In this document: in pieces, positions 43,995 through 52,820 of the stretch
How the letters are laid out: every line of letters begins with the position of its first letter
How positions within the stretch are numbered: the stretch's first letter is position 1
DNA from: RBG-16-34-14 sp963798865
Lineage (GTDB): Bacteria; Bacteroidota; Ignavibacteria; Ignavibacteriales; Ignavibacteriaceae
Reading direction: 5' to 3'
NCBI GenBank assembly: GCA_963798865.1
Contig: CAWCVZ010000014.1
Span: 81,539 to 145,538, forward strand
DNA: 64,000 bases
The notes under the pieces: model-generated
Told to the model about the DNA's origin: nothing
What the model saw: only the letters and a program-made list of their open reading frames with translations
Databases searched by the model: none
Made by a program: the position numbers and the translations under genes

Positions 43995-44681
43995 ATGAAA
44001 AAAATTTTACTTGTCGATGATGAAAAGGATATAGTTGAATTTCTTCAATACAATTTAAAGCAGGAAGGATTTGATGTTATTACAGCTTATGATGGAGTTG
44101 AGACATTAAATAAAATTAAAGAAAATCCTGATCTTATAATTCTTGATATTATGATGCCGAAGTTGGATGGCTTTGAAGTTTGCAGAAGAATAAGGAATAT
44201 GAATGGTTATGAATATATTCCAATAATATTTCTCACAGCAAAATCCGGTGAGGTTGATGAAATAAAAGGACTTGAGTTAGGCGCAAGTGATTATATCCAA
44301 AAACCTATCTCCCCCAGGAAACTGATCGCACGTGTAAAAGCAAATTTGAGAAGCACTGAGAAATCTGGAGAAAAAACAGCACCGATTAAAATAAAAATAG
44401 GGCCTCTTCAGATTGATAAAGACAAATATGAAATTACAGTGGATGGGAAGCTGAAAGTTTTTCCGCGGAAAGAATTTGAAGTTCTTTTTTATCTTGCAAA
44501 TAATCCTGGCCGAGTTTTCAGCAGGGAGGTTTTATTGAAAGATGTTTGGGGACCAGACGTTTACGTTGTCGATCGTACCGTTGATGTTCATATAAGAAAA
44601 ATACGAGAGAAGCTCGATAAACATTCAAACCTTATTGAAACAGTCAAAGGGGTAGGATATCGTTTTAAAAGTGTGGAATGA
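43995..44681 (+). CDS. OmpR/PhoB-family response regulator
   Basis: 228 residues. The receiver has acidic DD at 8-9, phosphoacceptor D51 (ILDIMMPKLDG) and conserved K in YIQKPIS. A winged-helix output domain covers about 130-228 (EFEVLFYLANNPGRVFSREVLLKDVWG...VHIRKIREKLD, TVKGVGYRF). It is paired with the histidine kinase whose GTG start overlaps its 3' end by 11 bp. It resembles PhoB, but no phosphate genes are present. Confidence 0.95.
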   Translation: MKKILLVDDEKDIVEFLQYNLKQEGFDVITAYDGVETLNKIKENPDLIILDIMMPKLDGFEVCRRIRNMNGYEYIPIIFLTAKSGEVDEIKGLELGASDYIQKPISPRKLIARVKANLRSTEKSGEKTAPIKIKIGPLQIDKDKYEITVDGKLKVFPRKEFEVLFYLANNPGRVFSREVLLKDVWGPDVYVVDRTVDVHIRKIREKLDKHSNLIETVKGVGYRFKSVE

Positions 44682-45267
44682 AATAAAATCTAACTTTTCT
44701 TCCGCTAAAGTTTACTTTAGAGAATTTATATTCTTTAACCTTATCTTTTTTCTAATCCTTTTCTTTGTCGTTAAAGAAATTTTAACCCTGGTTATTCTTA
44801 TAACAGTCGTCCTGGTTTTTGGTTTAACATTTTTAAACCTTATTGGTTATAAAAGAAACAAGGAATTAAAAGCAATAGAATCAGTCATTTCCGGTATTAG
44901 GAAAAATACATTTAACCTTCCTGAAGAAATTAAACTAAAAGAAAATCTTCTTTCCCTTCAGGCTGAAATTCAGCAGATGTTTGAGAAGGAAAGAAATGAT
45001 ATTGAATACCTGAAAAGACTTGAAAGAATGAGAACTGAATTTCTTGCAAATGTTTCCCATGAATTAAGAACACCCATTTTTGCCATACAGGGTTACATTG
45101 AAACACTTCTTGATGGAGCAATAAATGATGAAAAAGTGAATAATTATTTTCTGGATAAAGCAAACCAGCATACAATAAATTTAAGCAACCTTCTTAATGA
45201 TCTTATTGATATTTCAATGATTGAATCTGGCGAAATGCGGATGAGCTACAGGTATTTTAATATTTAA
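44671..45267 (+). CDS. Sensor histidine kinase, 5' part (PhoR-like, frameshifted)
   Basis: 198 residues from a GTG inside the regulator's end. Two membrane helices (about 18-36 and 38-58) with almost no periplasmic loop are followed by a linker and the dimerisation domain with H130 (VSHELRTPIFAIQGYIETL). An extra T near 45257 turns the expected continuation into a stop (FNI*). The ATPase domain continues in the next frame. The lack of an extracytoplasmic domain suggests sensing in or through the membrane. Confidence 0.88.
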   Translation: MWNEIKSNFSSAKVYFREFIFFNLIFFLILFFVVKEILTLVILITVVLVFGLTFLNLIGYKRNKELKAIESVISGIRKNTFNLPEEIKLKENLLSLQAEIQQMFEKERNDIEYLKRLERMRTEFLANVSHELRTPIFAIQGYIETLLDGAINDEKVNNYFLDKANQHTINLSNLLNDLIDISMIESGEMRMSYRYFNI

Positions 45268-45295
45268 TGATTACATTACTCAGATAGTCCAGGAA

Positions 45296-45700
45296 ATGAT
45301 GCCGATGGCCCAGGAAAAAAAAATCGAATTAATTTTCCATCCGGCAAAAGAAGGACTGCAATTATTTGGTGATAAAAGTCGTTTGAAGCAGGTTTTTATT
45401 AACCTTATTACAAATGCAATAAAATATACAGAGCAGGGCAAAGTTGAAGTTCTGATTGAAGAAGATTCAAAGTATGGAAAGATTATTATCAGAGATACAG
45501 GAATTGGAATTCCACAGGAAGATATTGACAGAGTGTTTGAAAGATTTTACAGAGTTGATAAAGCCCGCTCGAGGGTTGTTGGCGGTACAGGACTCGGGCT
45601 TGCAATTGTAAAGCACATCGTAGAAGCTCACAATTCCAGAATAGAAGTTAAAAGTGAGTTGGGAGTTGGAAGTGAATTTTCATTCAGATTGAAGAAGTAA
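45296..45700 (+). CDS. Sensor histidine kinase, 3' part (HATPase domain)
   Basis: 134 residues from ATG 45296; similarity already begins at about 45258 (NDYITQIVQE). It has the N box FINLITNAIKYTEQG, G1 box IIIRDTGIGIP, F box VFERFYRVDKARS and G2 box GGTGLGLAIVKHIVEAHN, a complete ATP-binding domain. It joins the 5' part to make a ~343-residue kinase. Confidence 0.88.
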   Translation: MMPMAQEKKIELIFHPAKEGLQLFGDKSRLKQVFINLITNAIKYTEQGKVEVLIEEDSKYGKIIIRDTGIGIPQEDIDRVFERFYRVDKARSRVVGGTGLGLAIVKHIVEAHNSRIEVKSELGVGSEFSFRLKK

Positions 45701-45801
45701 AAAAGTATTTAGCGAAATATATTATCTGACAAGAAATATTAATTAATGGTTTATCACTTTCATCTTACAATTACTATTTTGAACTTATAAATTAAAAAAA
45801 C

Positions 45802-46254
45802 TTAGTTGGGTAATTTTCCCAAAACTCCCCAAATCCATTTATGTGCTTTGTGAAAAAATGCTGCCGGTTCTGTAAACATTAATACACACTCATTATGAAT
45901 AACTTCAATCCCTTTTTCTTTGCAATAATTAATTGCTGATTCGGATTCAGCACCCTGCTGCATCCAAATCATTTTTATTCCTGTTGCATAAGCATCTTTT
46001 ACAACTTCTTTTGCAGCAGATGGCGGAATAATTAGAATTGCAGCTTCAACATTTATAGGCAATGATAAAAGATTTGGATAACATTTATCTCCATCAATTA
46101 ATTGAGCACCCGGGTTAACAGGATAAACATTATAACCTTTGGATTTCATCTCCTTATAAATTGAGTAACCGAATTTTTTACTGTTCCTTGAGGCTCCAAC
46201 AATTGCAATATTTTTTTGCGTTAAAAAATTTTCGATAAGTTTTTTTGAGGTCAT
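45802..46254 (-). CDS. CoA-binding domain protein (YccU-like)
   Basis: 150 residues, single Rossmann-like CoA_binding_2 domain: KNIAIVGASRNSKKFGYSIYKEMKSKGYNVYPVNP and IKMIWMQQGAESESAINYCKEKGIEVIHNECVLMF. The family binds CoA in the cytoplasm and has been linked to protein CoAlation or metabolic regulation; no enzyme activity is established. It stands alone on the minus strand, convergent with the kinase. Confidence 0.9.
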   Translation of the reverse strand: MTSKKLIENFLTQKNIAIVGASRNSKKFGYSIYKEMKSKGYNVYPVNPGAQLIDGDKCYPNLLSLPINVEAAILIIPPSAAKEVVKDAYATGIKMIWMQQGAESESAINYCKEKGIEVIHNECVLMFTEPAAFFHKAHKWIWGVLGKLPN

Positions 46255-46556
46255 TTTACCTCCCCTGAAATAAGTTCTTAAAATATCTATTACAAATTTA
46301 ATTATTTATTTAATATTAATATTTAAACGTTAAAAGGTTAAATGATAAAATCATTAACTTATCCCCACCTTTGGCAAGCCATCCCTTCGGAAAAGTTATA
46401 GGTTAACCGCAGAAAACCTTATTCTATGGTCACAAAAATGGTTTCTTTTAAGAAAATAATTAAATTTTCCCTCAGAATTTTATCTATCATTTTATTGATT
46501 TGTATTCATCATTTTTATAACTTTAGAGCCTGATTTTAAAGAAAAGAGGATATAAA
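46255..46556 (+). other. Intergenic region upstream of rplU, with possible promoter
   Basis: No gene is seen. AT-rich DNA holds a partial CATCCCTTCGGA repeat near 46381 and, close to rplU, TTGATT (46495-46500) with TATAAC (46516-46521), a 15-nt spacing that is short for a sigma-70 promoter. A GAAAAGAGGATAT ribosome site precedes the rplU ATG. Confidence 0.4.
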
Positions 46557-46898
46557 ATGGTTGCAATTGTTGAAATTGCCGGTCAGCAGTTTAAGGTATC
46601 TGAAAATGGAAAATACTACGTTCCCAGACTTAAAGAAAAACCGGAATCAAATGTGACATTTGAAAATGTTTTATTATTTGCAGATGATAAGGGAACAAAG
46701 GTAGGGAATCCTTCAGTTAGCGGCGTTAAGGTTACAGCTAAGATACTCGAACATTTAAGAGACGATAAAGTTATTGTTTTCAAGAAGAAGAGAAGAACCG
46801 GATACCAGAAAAGCAATGGTCATCGTCAGCAATTAACCAGAATTGAAATAACAAAAATTTCCAGGGGCAGAGAAACTAAAGAGAAGGAGAATGAATAA
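46557..46898 (+). CDS. rplU: Ribosomal protein L21
   Basis: 113 residues, about ten longer than E. coli L21 because of a charged C-terminal tail (RGRETKEKENE). The core is typical: VAIVEIAGQQFKVSE, KVTAKILEHLRDDKVIVFKKKRRTGYQKSNGHRQQLTRIEI. It binds 23S rRNA in the 50S subunit. The last A of its TAA is the first base of the rpmA ATG, so the two genes are translationally coupled. Confidence 0.97.
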   Translation: MVAIVEIAGQQFKVSENGKYYVPRLKEKPESNVTFENVLLFADDKGTKVGNPSVSGVKVTAKILEHLRDDKVIVFKKKRRTGYQKSNGHRQQLTRIEITKISRGRETKEKENE

Positions 46899-47155
46899 TG
46901 GCTCATAAAAAAGGTCAGGGATCTACAAGAAATGGAAGGGACAGCAATTCGCAGCGCCTTGGAGTTAAAAGATTTGGTGGTGAAAATGTTTTAGCAGGAA
47001 ATATTCTGGTAAGACAGAGAGGAACAAAATTCCATCCGGGGCAAAATGTTTCTAAAGGCAGTGATGATACTCTTTTTGCACTTGTTGATGGTGCTGTAAA
47101 ATTTGAAACAAAAAGGGGTAATAGAACTTATATCAGTGTTTATCCGCAACCTTAA
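46898..47155 (+). CDS. rpmA: Ribosomal protein L27
   Basis: 85 residues, normal length: MAHKKGQGSTRNGRDSNSQRLGVKRFGG, ILVRQRGTKFHPGQNV, GAVKFE. The N-terminus begins MAHKK directly, with no Firmicutes-type cleaved leader. It is a 50S protein near the peptidyl-transferase centre. It overlaps rplU by 1 bp. Confidence 0.97.
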   Translation: MAHKKGQGSTRNGRDSNSQRLGVKRFGGENVLAGNILVRQRGTKFHPGQNVSKGSDDTLFALVDGAVKFETKRGNRTYISVYPQP

Positions 47156-47158
47156 GTT

Positions 47159-47205
47159 TAAGAGCAAGTTCAAAGGTTCAAATTCTAAACCTGAACTTGC
47201 TCTTA
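47159..47205. terminator. Long hairpin between convergent rpmA and mdh (bidirectional terminator)
   Basis: A perfect 14-bp stem TAAGAGCAAGTTCA/TGAACTTGCTCTTA (47159-47172 with 47192-47205), with extra AGGTT/AACCT pairing in the loop. It lies between the stops of converging genes and is built from the AAGTTC word seen in other spacers. Confidence 0.7.
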
Positions 47206-47220
47206 TCTTACACTTGTAAT

Positions 47221-48186
47221 TTAAAACCCCAGTCTTTCCATATCAACAACCAAAGTTTTAACAGCATTAACAGAGTTATTAAGCAAAGCTTTCTCTTCAG
47301 AATCCAGATCAAACTCTATTACTTTTTCAACTCCCTTTGATCCAAGAACTGCCGGCACACCAACATAATATCCATTTATTCCGAACTCACCGTTAAGATA
47401 AGCACATACTGGTAAAACTCTTTTCTCATCAAACAAAATTGATTCTGCCATAGAAATTGCGGCAGAGGCAGGTGAATAAAAAGCTGAACCGGTTTTCAAA
47501 AGCTTCACTACTTCACCGCCCGCCATTTTTGTTCTTTCAACAAGATTTTTCATAACATCTTTGGCTTTAGTTTTATCTCCATATTTTTTTTCAAGAAGTT
47601 CCATTGCGGGGATGCCATTAACATTTGCATATCTTACAATCGGAACCATTGTATCGCCATGTCCGCCAAGCACCATTGCATTTACATCTTTCACAGAAAC
47701 TCCTAGCTCCCAGGCAATAAAAGTTGAAAAGCGTGAAGAATCTAAAACACCTGCTTGTCCAATTACTTTATTCGGAGAAAAACCTGTAACTTTTTTAAAT
47801 AAAGTAACCATTGCATCAAGCGGGTTTGATATAATAATTACAATTGCATTTGGCGCATATTGTTTAACATTCTCTGCAACGGATTTCATAATTTTTGCAT
47901 TTGTCGTTAAAAGATCATCGCGGCTCATACCCGGTTTCCTTGGTAATCCTGCAGTAATTATTATAAGATCAGAATCTTTAATATCCTTATAATCATTCGT
48001 ACCTGTAACATTCACATCAAAACCATCAACTCTTGCTGCCTCTGCTATATCAAGAGTTTTTCCTTGGGGCATATCTTCAACGATATCAAATAAAACTACA
48101 TCACCGAGTTGCCTTAATGCAGCTAATTGTGTGAGAACTCCACCAATTTGTCCACCTCCTATTAAAGCTATTTTTTTTCGTGCCAT
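47221..48186 (-). CDS. mdh: Malate dehydrogenase (first copy)
   Basis: 321 residues, LDH-like MDH type. The NAD loop is IALIGGGQIGG; the substrate arginines lie in GLPRKPGMSRDDLL, the malate form; the catalytic site is VLGGHGDTMVP. It interconverts malate and oxaloacetate for the TCA cycle. It is divergent from a second malate dehydrogenase 163 bp away. Confidence 0.93.
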   Translation of the reverse strand: MARKKIALIGGGQIGGVLTQLAALRQLGDVVLFDIVEDMPQGKTLDIAEAARVDGFDVNVTGTNDYKDIKDSDLIIITAGLPRKPGMSRDDLLTTNAKIMKSVAENVKQYAPNAIVIIISNPLDAMVTLFKKVTGFSPNKVIGQAGVLDSSRFSTFIAWELGVSVKDVNAMVLGGHGDTMVPIVRYANVNGIPAMELLEKKYGDKTKAKDVMKNLVERTKMAGGEVVKLLKTGSAFYSPASAAISMAESILFDEKRVLPVCAYLNGEFGINGYYVGVPAVLGSKGVEKVIEFDLDSEEKALLNNSVNAVKTLVVDMERLGF

Positions 48187-48254
48187 TTTTTCTCCCTGAA
48201 AATTATATTAAAATATTAACTTAAAAATATACATGTCTTCTCCGAGAAGCAAAG

Positions 48255-48335
48255 GGGAAGTTCAAGAGCAAGTTCAAGTGCTGGTAAAAACTTTTAAACT
48301 TCTTAAACTTACACTTGAACTTACACTTAAGTAAG
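48255..48335. repeat. AAGTTCAAG repeat with inverted arms in the divergent mdh spacer
   Basis: GAAGTTCAAGAGCAAGTTCAAGTG on the left and CACTTGAACTTACACTTAAG on the right can pair, giving a long hairpin between the two mdh start codons. It is the same word as at 15.3, 18.7 and 47.2 kb. Being in a divergent promoter region, it cannot simply be a terminator. Confidence 0.55.
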
Positions 48336-48349
48336 GATTATCTTTAAGT

Positions 48350-49276
48350 ATGAAAAAAATAACTGTTATTGGCGCCGGTAATGTTGGTGCAACAACTGCC
48401 CAACGAATTGCCGAAAAAGAATTAGCTGAAGAAATAATTCTTCTTGATGTTCTTGATGGGATACCACAGGGTAAAGCGCTCGATATGCTTCAGAGCAGCC
48501 CGGTTGAAACTTTTAATTCCAGGCTTAAAGGAACTAATGATTATTCCGATACAAAAAACTCTGAGCTTATAGTTATAACTGCTGGTTTAGCGCGCAAGCC
48601 TGGAATGAGCCGTGATGATCTGCTACATGCTAATACGGATATTGTAAAAACTGTTACTGAAAAATCAGTTGAGCACTCTCCCCAGGCGATACTAATTGTT
48701 GTTTCCAACCCGCTGGATGTAATGAGTTTCGTTGCTTTTAAAGTAAGCGGATTTGATAGACATCGCGTTATTGGTATGGCTGGAATTCTTGACAGCGCAA
48801 GATTCAGGACTTTTATTGCTGAAGAACTTGATATTTCAATAAATGATATTGATACAATGGTACTTGGTGGACATGGAGATTCTATGGTACCTTTAGTTAG
48901 ATACACAACAATAAGCGGAATACCGCTTTCCGAACTTTTAAATAAAGAAAAAATTGAAAAACTTGTTAACAGGACCAGAAATGGCGGCATTGAAATAGTT
49001 AATTACCTTAAGTCAGGAAGCGCATACTATGCACCTTCTTCTGCTGCAGTTGAAATGGTTGAAGCAATTGTAAAAAACAAAAAAAGAGTTTTGCCCTGCT
49101 CGGTTTTTTTAAATGGTGAATATGGTTTGGAAAATGTTTTTTGCGGCGTGCCTGTCAGGCTGGGAAAGGATGGAGTGCTTAATATTATTCAACTTAAGCT
49201 TTTACCTGAAGAACTGAGTGCATTAAGTAAATCAGCAGCTGAAGTTAAATTAAATATTAAAAAGCTGAAGATATAA
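48350..49276 (+). CDS. Malate dehydrogenase (second copy, divergent paralogue)
   Basis: 308 residues. It has ITVIGAGNVGATTAQRI, GLARKPGMSRDDLLHAN and VLGGHGDSMVP. The RKPGMSR substrate loop is the malate rather than the lactate form. It is clearly homologous to the first copy but differs throughout, so this is an old duplication or separate acquisition, not a recent one. It resembles the Chlorobi-type MDH; which copy carries the TCA flux is not known. Confidence 0.9.
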   Translation: MKKITVIGAGNVGATTAQRIAEKELAEEIILLDVLDGIPQGKALDMLQSSPVETFNSRLKGTNDYSDTKNSELIVITAGLARKPGMSRDDLLHANTDIVKTVTEKSVEHSPQAILIVVSNPLDVMSFVAFKVSGFDRHRVIGMAGILDSARFRTFIAEELDISINDIDTMVLGGHGDSMVPLVRYTTISGIPLSELLNKEKIEKLVNRTRNGGIEIVNYLKSGSAYYAPSSAAVEMVEAIVKNKKRVLPCSVFLNGEYGLENVFCGVPVRLGKDGVLNIIQLKLLPEELSALSKSAAEVKLNIKKLKI

Positions 49277-49284
49277 TATTAGGA

Positions 49285-49701
49285 TTAAGAATTTATCTTT
49301 AATATAAGAATAGTTTCGGTACCCGTTGGGGTTATGTTATATTTCAATTCATCCATATAAACACGCATTAAGTAAACCCCTCTGCCTGAATCTTTCAAAA
49401 GGTTTTCCGGTGATGTCGGGTCTGGAATTTTGGATGGATCAAAACCTTTTCCCTCATCTTTAACTTTTATTGTAACAAATCCATTATCAATAAAAACATC
49501 TATGTACACTTTTTTTGAGGGATCACTTTTATTGGCATGTATAATTGCATTGGTAGTCGCCTCTGTAACAGAAAGCATAAGACCGTTCATTTTATCCTCA
49601 TCAAGCCCTATGTCTTTTGCAAAATAATTTACAAATTCTTCTACGGTGATAAGATTATTGGGGTCGCTTTCTAATTCTAGCTGGTAATGATTTTGCGCCA
49701 A
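49285..49701 (-). CDS. RsbW-like anti-sigma / serine-protein kinase ATPase
   Basis: 138 residues, a single HATPase_c_2 domain: LMLSVTEATTNAIIHAN (N box), VKDEGKGFDPSKIP (G1) and SGRGVYLMRVYMDEL (G2). Such proteins bind a sigma factor or act as serine kinases on STAS-domain antagonists in the partner-switching stress pathway. No STAS or PP2C partner is in the neighbourhood. It converges with the second mdh. Confidence 0.88.
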   Translation of the reverse strand: MAQNHYQLELESDPNNLITVEEFVNYFAKDIGLDEDKMNGLMLSVTEATTNAIIHANKSDPSKKVYIDVFIDNGFVTIKVKDEGKGFDPSKIPDPTSPENLLKDSGRGVYLMRVYMDELKYNITPTGTETILILKINS

Positions 49702-49757
49702 TAGTTTCCTGATAAAATTTCTTATTCAAAATAAGAAAAATATTTTTCATTTCAATT

Positions 49758-51674
49758 TTAAAAACTCCAGTTTACCTGAATATTTAGGTTTGTTTGCTCC
49801 TGATTAATAGCGTTATTTATAGTAATAAATTCATACCACCCGTAAATTCGTAAATAGAGAACATCTTTTAATAAAAGGTAAATTTCCATAAGCGGTCCTT
49901 TACTCAAGTAATCGGAATCTAAGGTTTTTTCAAGTTTACTATAACTAAAGGTTTTTAGTGAAAAGTACCGCAAACCGACCGAAAAATTAATCCCTTTAAA
50001 ATTAACAGTTAATCTCGGTTCGCCATAAATTTCTTCGAGGTATCTGGTTGGACGTTCTGAGAAAGAAGTCCACTTAAAATCTCCTTGTTCCGAAAGCTTT
50101 ATATAACCATAAACATTAAAAGAAAGATCCCTGAAAATTTTAACAGTTGAAGAATCAATTGCATTAAATTGCCTGAAGGAAAAACTTTTATAATTTGGGT
50201 TTAAATCTTCAAAATCGTAAACAGTATAGTTTGCAGAAACCTCAAATGTATTTGATGAGCTGACATTCTTCCCTGAATAATTGCCGCCGCTTGCAAGTTT
50301 AAGAACTCTATTAATATTATTGTTTGAACTCTTTTCAGAAAATAAATAAACAATATGGCTGTAAGTTGCTTCCGGGCCTATAAAAGCTTCAAAAAATGGT
50401 GTAAGCATTTTTGAATATCTTAACCTGAAAATTGAAAGGATTTCATCCCTGTCGTCAAAATTTTCTTCACTCGGAGTATTATATCTTAGTTTATTCTGAA
50501 GAAGACTAAAAATCAGCTTATCTGTTTTTGAAAAATTAAAAGATCCTAAAAAAGTAAGCGATGCACGTGTAGAATTATTATTCTTTTGACTTTCCTCTCT
50601 TACACGTTCCTCGTAAAAGAACGGGTTACTATTTTCGAAATTTTTTGTAATATTCTTTTCATCCCGTTCAGATATTGTTGCTCTTAAATTTCCGGAAAAA
50701 AAATCAGAGTAGTAACTTACCAGAGTTTCAAACTCAACTCTAAGTTCATTTATTTTTGTATCAAACACAGAAGTTGAATTTATATTAGATGGTCTGTAAC
50801 GGGTATCTCTATCAATTTCACGCCAGTTTATATCTCCAAGCACATCAAGATTAAAACCATCCAGGAATTTTCCCAATCTTAATCTGTTCTCAACGTAATA
50901 TGCGGTTTCAATTCTGCTTTGAATATTGTTGACAATATTTAATTCTTGTGCTGTTTGAGGTTCTGCTGTATAATAAAAATCCTTGCGGTTTTGTATAAAA
51001 TTCGCGCTGAAAATATTTGCTACATCCTTATCAAAATTATTTGCGGCGATAAGGTTTATATACCTGATTAAATTTTTTCTTGGTGATATGTCCTCATTTC
51101 TGATTTTTAACTGAGATGAAAGATGGAAATCAGAAACCTCAAGATTATTAATTTTTCCTTCAAGTCCGTATAATAATCCATAATCTTTTTCCCCGATTTG
51201 CCTGTTGAAGGAATATCCCGCAAATGGAGAGAAAATCATATCAGGTTGGGGAGAGTAAAGTGTAAACAAAGAAACATTAGACATAGAAGCCTGGTTTATT
51301 TCAATTGTTCTGTCATCAGAAAGTATTCTGTTTTCAGCTGAGATACCAATTCCGGCATTTTTAGAAAGATTATAGGAAGTAAGAAAAGAAAGTTTCTGTT
51401 CATCCCTGATATTGTTTTGTGCAGTCTTCACAAACTTTGAATTTAAGTTTTCGTGAATATTGAAATTAAAATCCCCGATGTTTTTAATAAATATAAATGA
51501 TGAGTTAAGTGAATAAGTATTTAGTTGTTTATCAAAAGAGGTTCCCATGATATTTAAAGGATTACCTAAATAAATGTAATCAAGGCTGTCTGTTGAGGTT
51601 TGTGAAAAAGAAGAACTGCAAGCCAGCAAAGAAAAAAGTACAACAAAGGAAAAATAATTTATCCTTTTGGTCAT
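49758..51674 (-). CDS. Large outer-membrane protein of unknown family
   Basis: 638 residues. The N-terminal signal (FSFVVLFSLLACSSSFSQ) contains a cysteine in LLACSSS, so it may be a lipoprotein or a signal peptidase I substrate cut after FSQ. The rest is a run of amphipathic strands with many Asn/Ser/Tyr turns, ending in INQEQTNLNIQVNWSF, a barrel-type terminus. The start overlaps the stop of the FN3 lipoprotein gene upstream by 1 bp, so the two are made together. No known family is recognised. Confidence 0.7.
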   Translation of the reverse strand: MTKRINYFSFVVLFSLLACSSSFSQTSTDSLDYIYLGNPLNIMGTSFDKQLNTYSLNSSFIFIKNIGDFNFNIHENLNSKFVKTAQNNIRDEQKLSFLTSYNLSKNAGIGISAENRILSDDRTIEINQASMSNVSLFTLYSPQPDMIFSPFAGYSFNRQIGEKDYGLLYGLEGKINNLEVSDFHLSSQLKIRNEDISPRKNLIRYINLIAANNFDKDVANIFSANFIQNRKDFYYTAEPQTAQELNIVNNIQSRIETAYYVENRLRLGKFLDGFNLDVLGDINWREIDRDTRYRPSNINSTSVFDTKINELRVEFETLVSYYSDFFSGNLRATISERDEKNITKNFENSNPFFYEERVREESQKNNNSTRASLTFLGSFNFSKTDKLIFSLLQNKLRYNTPSEENFDDRDEILSIFRLRYSKMLTPFFEAFIGPEATYSHIVYLFSEKSSNNNINRVLKLASGGNYSGKNVSSSNTFEVSANYTVYDFEDLNPNYKSFSFRQFNAIDSSTVKIFRDLSFNVYGYIKLSEQGDFKWTSFSERPTRYLEEIYGEPRLTVNFKGINFSVGLRYFSLKTFSYSKLEKTLDSDYLSKGPLMEIYLLLKDVLYLRIYGWYEFITINNAINQEQTNLNIQVNWSF

Positions 51675-52651
51675 TAATTTTTAAAAGTTATTGAGAATAA
51701 CTTAGATATACTATTGGGATCGGATCCATTTGGAGAATAAGTCGCGATTCTCCAGTAGTATGTTTTATTAACCTGTAATAGCGGGGGATCAAAATTAATT
51801 TTTAAAGTATCGTTTACGATTCCTGTTGATACTGCTGCATTCCAGATCTCTCCAAAGAATTTATTAGTTTGCAAACCTATCCTGTATTTTGCCGGTTCAT
51901 TAATAGTTTTAATTATGAATTCTTGAAAAAACCCAACTGTTGAACTATCGGTCGGAAAAATAACCTGAGGTATTTCAAATATCAAATCATTTACTTCATT
52001 ACTTGCAGTGCTCAGCAGTCCGCCTTTATCTTTGGCTTTAATTTTATAATAATAATTAGTGTAAAAGTTTAACGAGGTCGTATCAGAGAAACTTGGTTTG
52101 CTGGTAAAACCAATAAAATAATTTGTATCCGGAGTAAAGCCCGGTGATGTAGCCCTGTAAACATTGTAACCTGCAATATCAGATTCATCATTCCTAAGCC
52201 AGTAAATATAGACAGAAAGATCTCCTTCCCAGTTTCTCGCATTTATTTGAAGCCCAACAGGTTTTTGCGGATTATAAATATTCTGAGGTTTTGCAGAAAC
52301 TTCAGCAGAAGAATCGCTTTCCCTATTCCATAAATTAATTGCAGTTACTTTATAATAATAGACGGTATCATACTCGAGAGAATCGTTAAAGAAAAAATTA
52401 TCATTAACAAAAGCAACCTTAACGGCAGATGTAAACTCAGTTCTTCTATAAATATTATAACCTTTCACATCAGGTTCAGGACTGGAATTCCAATCAATAC
52501 CAATTTCACCATCTGAGGAATAATAAACTCTTATTCCAGTGGGAGCTGCTGGCGGAATTCCAGAGTCACCAACTATTTGATTTGTTCTGTTGCAACCTAA
52601 AAAGATTATTGATAGAAGAAATGTAACTGATATGGTTTTGAACATTTTCAC
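51674..52651 (-). CDS. Fibronectin type III lipoprotein
   Basis: 325 residues. Lipobox IIFLGC with C20 marks an outer-membrane lipoprotein. Two FN3 domains follow (about 38-130, PTGIRVYYSSDGEIGIDWNSS..YNIYRR; and about 135-230, PVGLQINARNWEGDLSVYIYW..YNVYRA). A third Ig-like unit ends in YYWRIATYSPNG. These bind surface polymers or proteins. It is co-transcribed with the barrel gene downstream. Confidence 0.82.
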   Translation of the reverse strand: MKMFKTISVTFLLSIIFLGCNRTNQIVGDSGIPPAAPTGIRVYYSSDGEIGIDWNSSPEPDVKGYNIYRRTEFTSAVKVAFVNDNFFFNDSLEYDTVYYYKVTAINLWNRESDSSAEVSAKPQNIYNPQKPVGLQINARNWEGDLSVYIYWLRNDESDIAGYNVYRATSPGFTPDTNYFIGFTSKPSFSDTTSLNFYTNYYYKIKAKDKGGLLSTASNEVNDLIFEIPQVIFPTDSSTVGFFQEFIIKTINEPAKYRIGLQTNKFFGEIWNAAVSTGIVNDTLKINFDPPLLQVNKTYYWRIATYSPNGSDPNSISKLFSITFKN

Positions 52652-52762
52652 AAAAAACAGGTAGTTGAATTTGTCTGCAAAATAGAGAGTTTACTTTTTA
52701 TTTAAAAGTGGAAATAGAATCCTTATTGCATAATAAATGCATCCGGGGTAGTATTGTTTAAA

Positions 52763-52793
52763 TTGACAATCAGGCATTTTATGGATAATTTTG
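52763..52793 (+). promoter_or_regulatory. Promoter of the nuo operon
   Basis: TTG of TTGACA (52763-52768), then 20 nt from the TTG to TAATTTTG (52786-52793), an exact match to the Bacteroidota -7 consensus TAnnTTTG. It ends 27 bp before the nuoA ATG. The best promoter match in the window. Confidence 0.55.
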
Positions 52794-52820
52794 AACAAAT
52801 AAAGATTAAATTTTTTTGTT

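Noticed and set aside
43995..45700. Assignment as the phosphate-sensing PhoB/PhoR system
   Set aside because: The domains match, but no phosphate transport genes are nearby and the kinase lacks a clear PAS domain, so no gene symbol was given.
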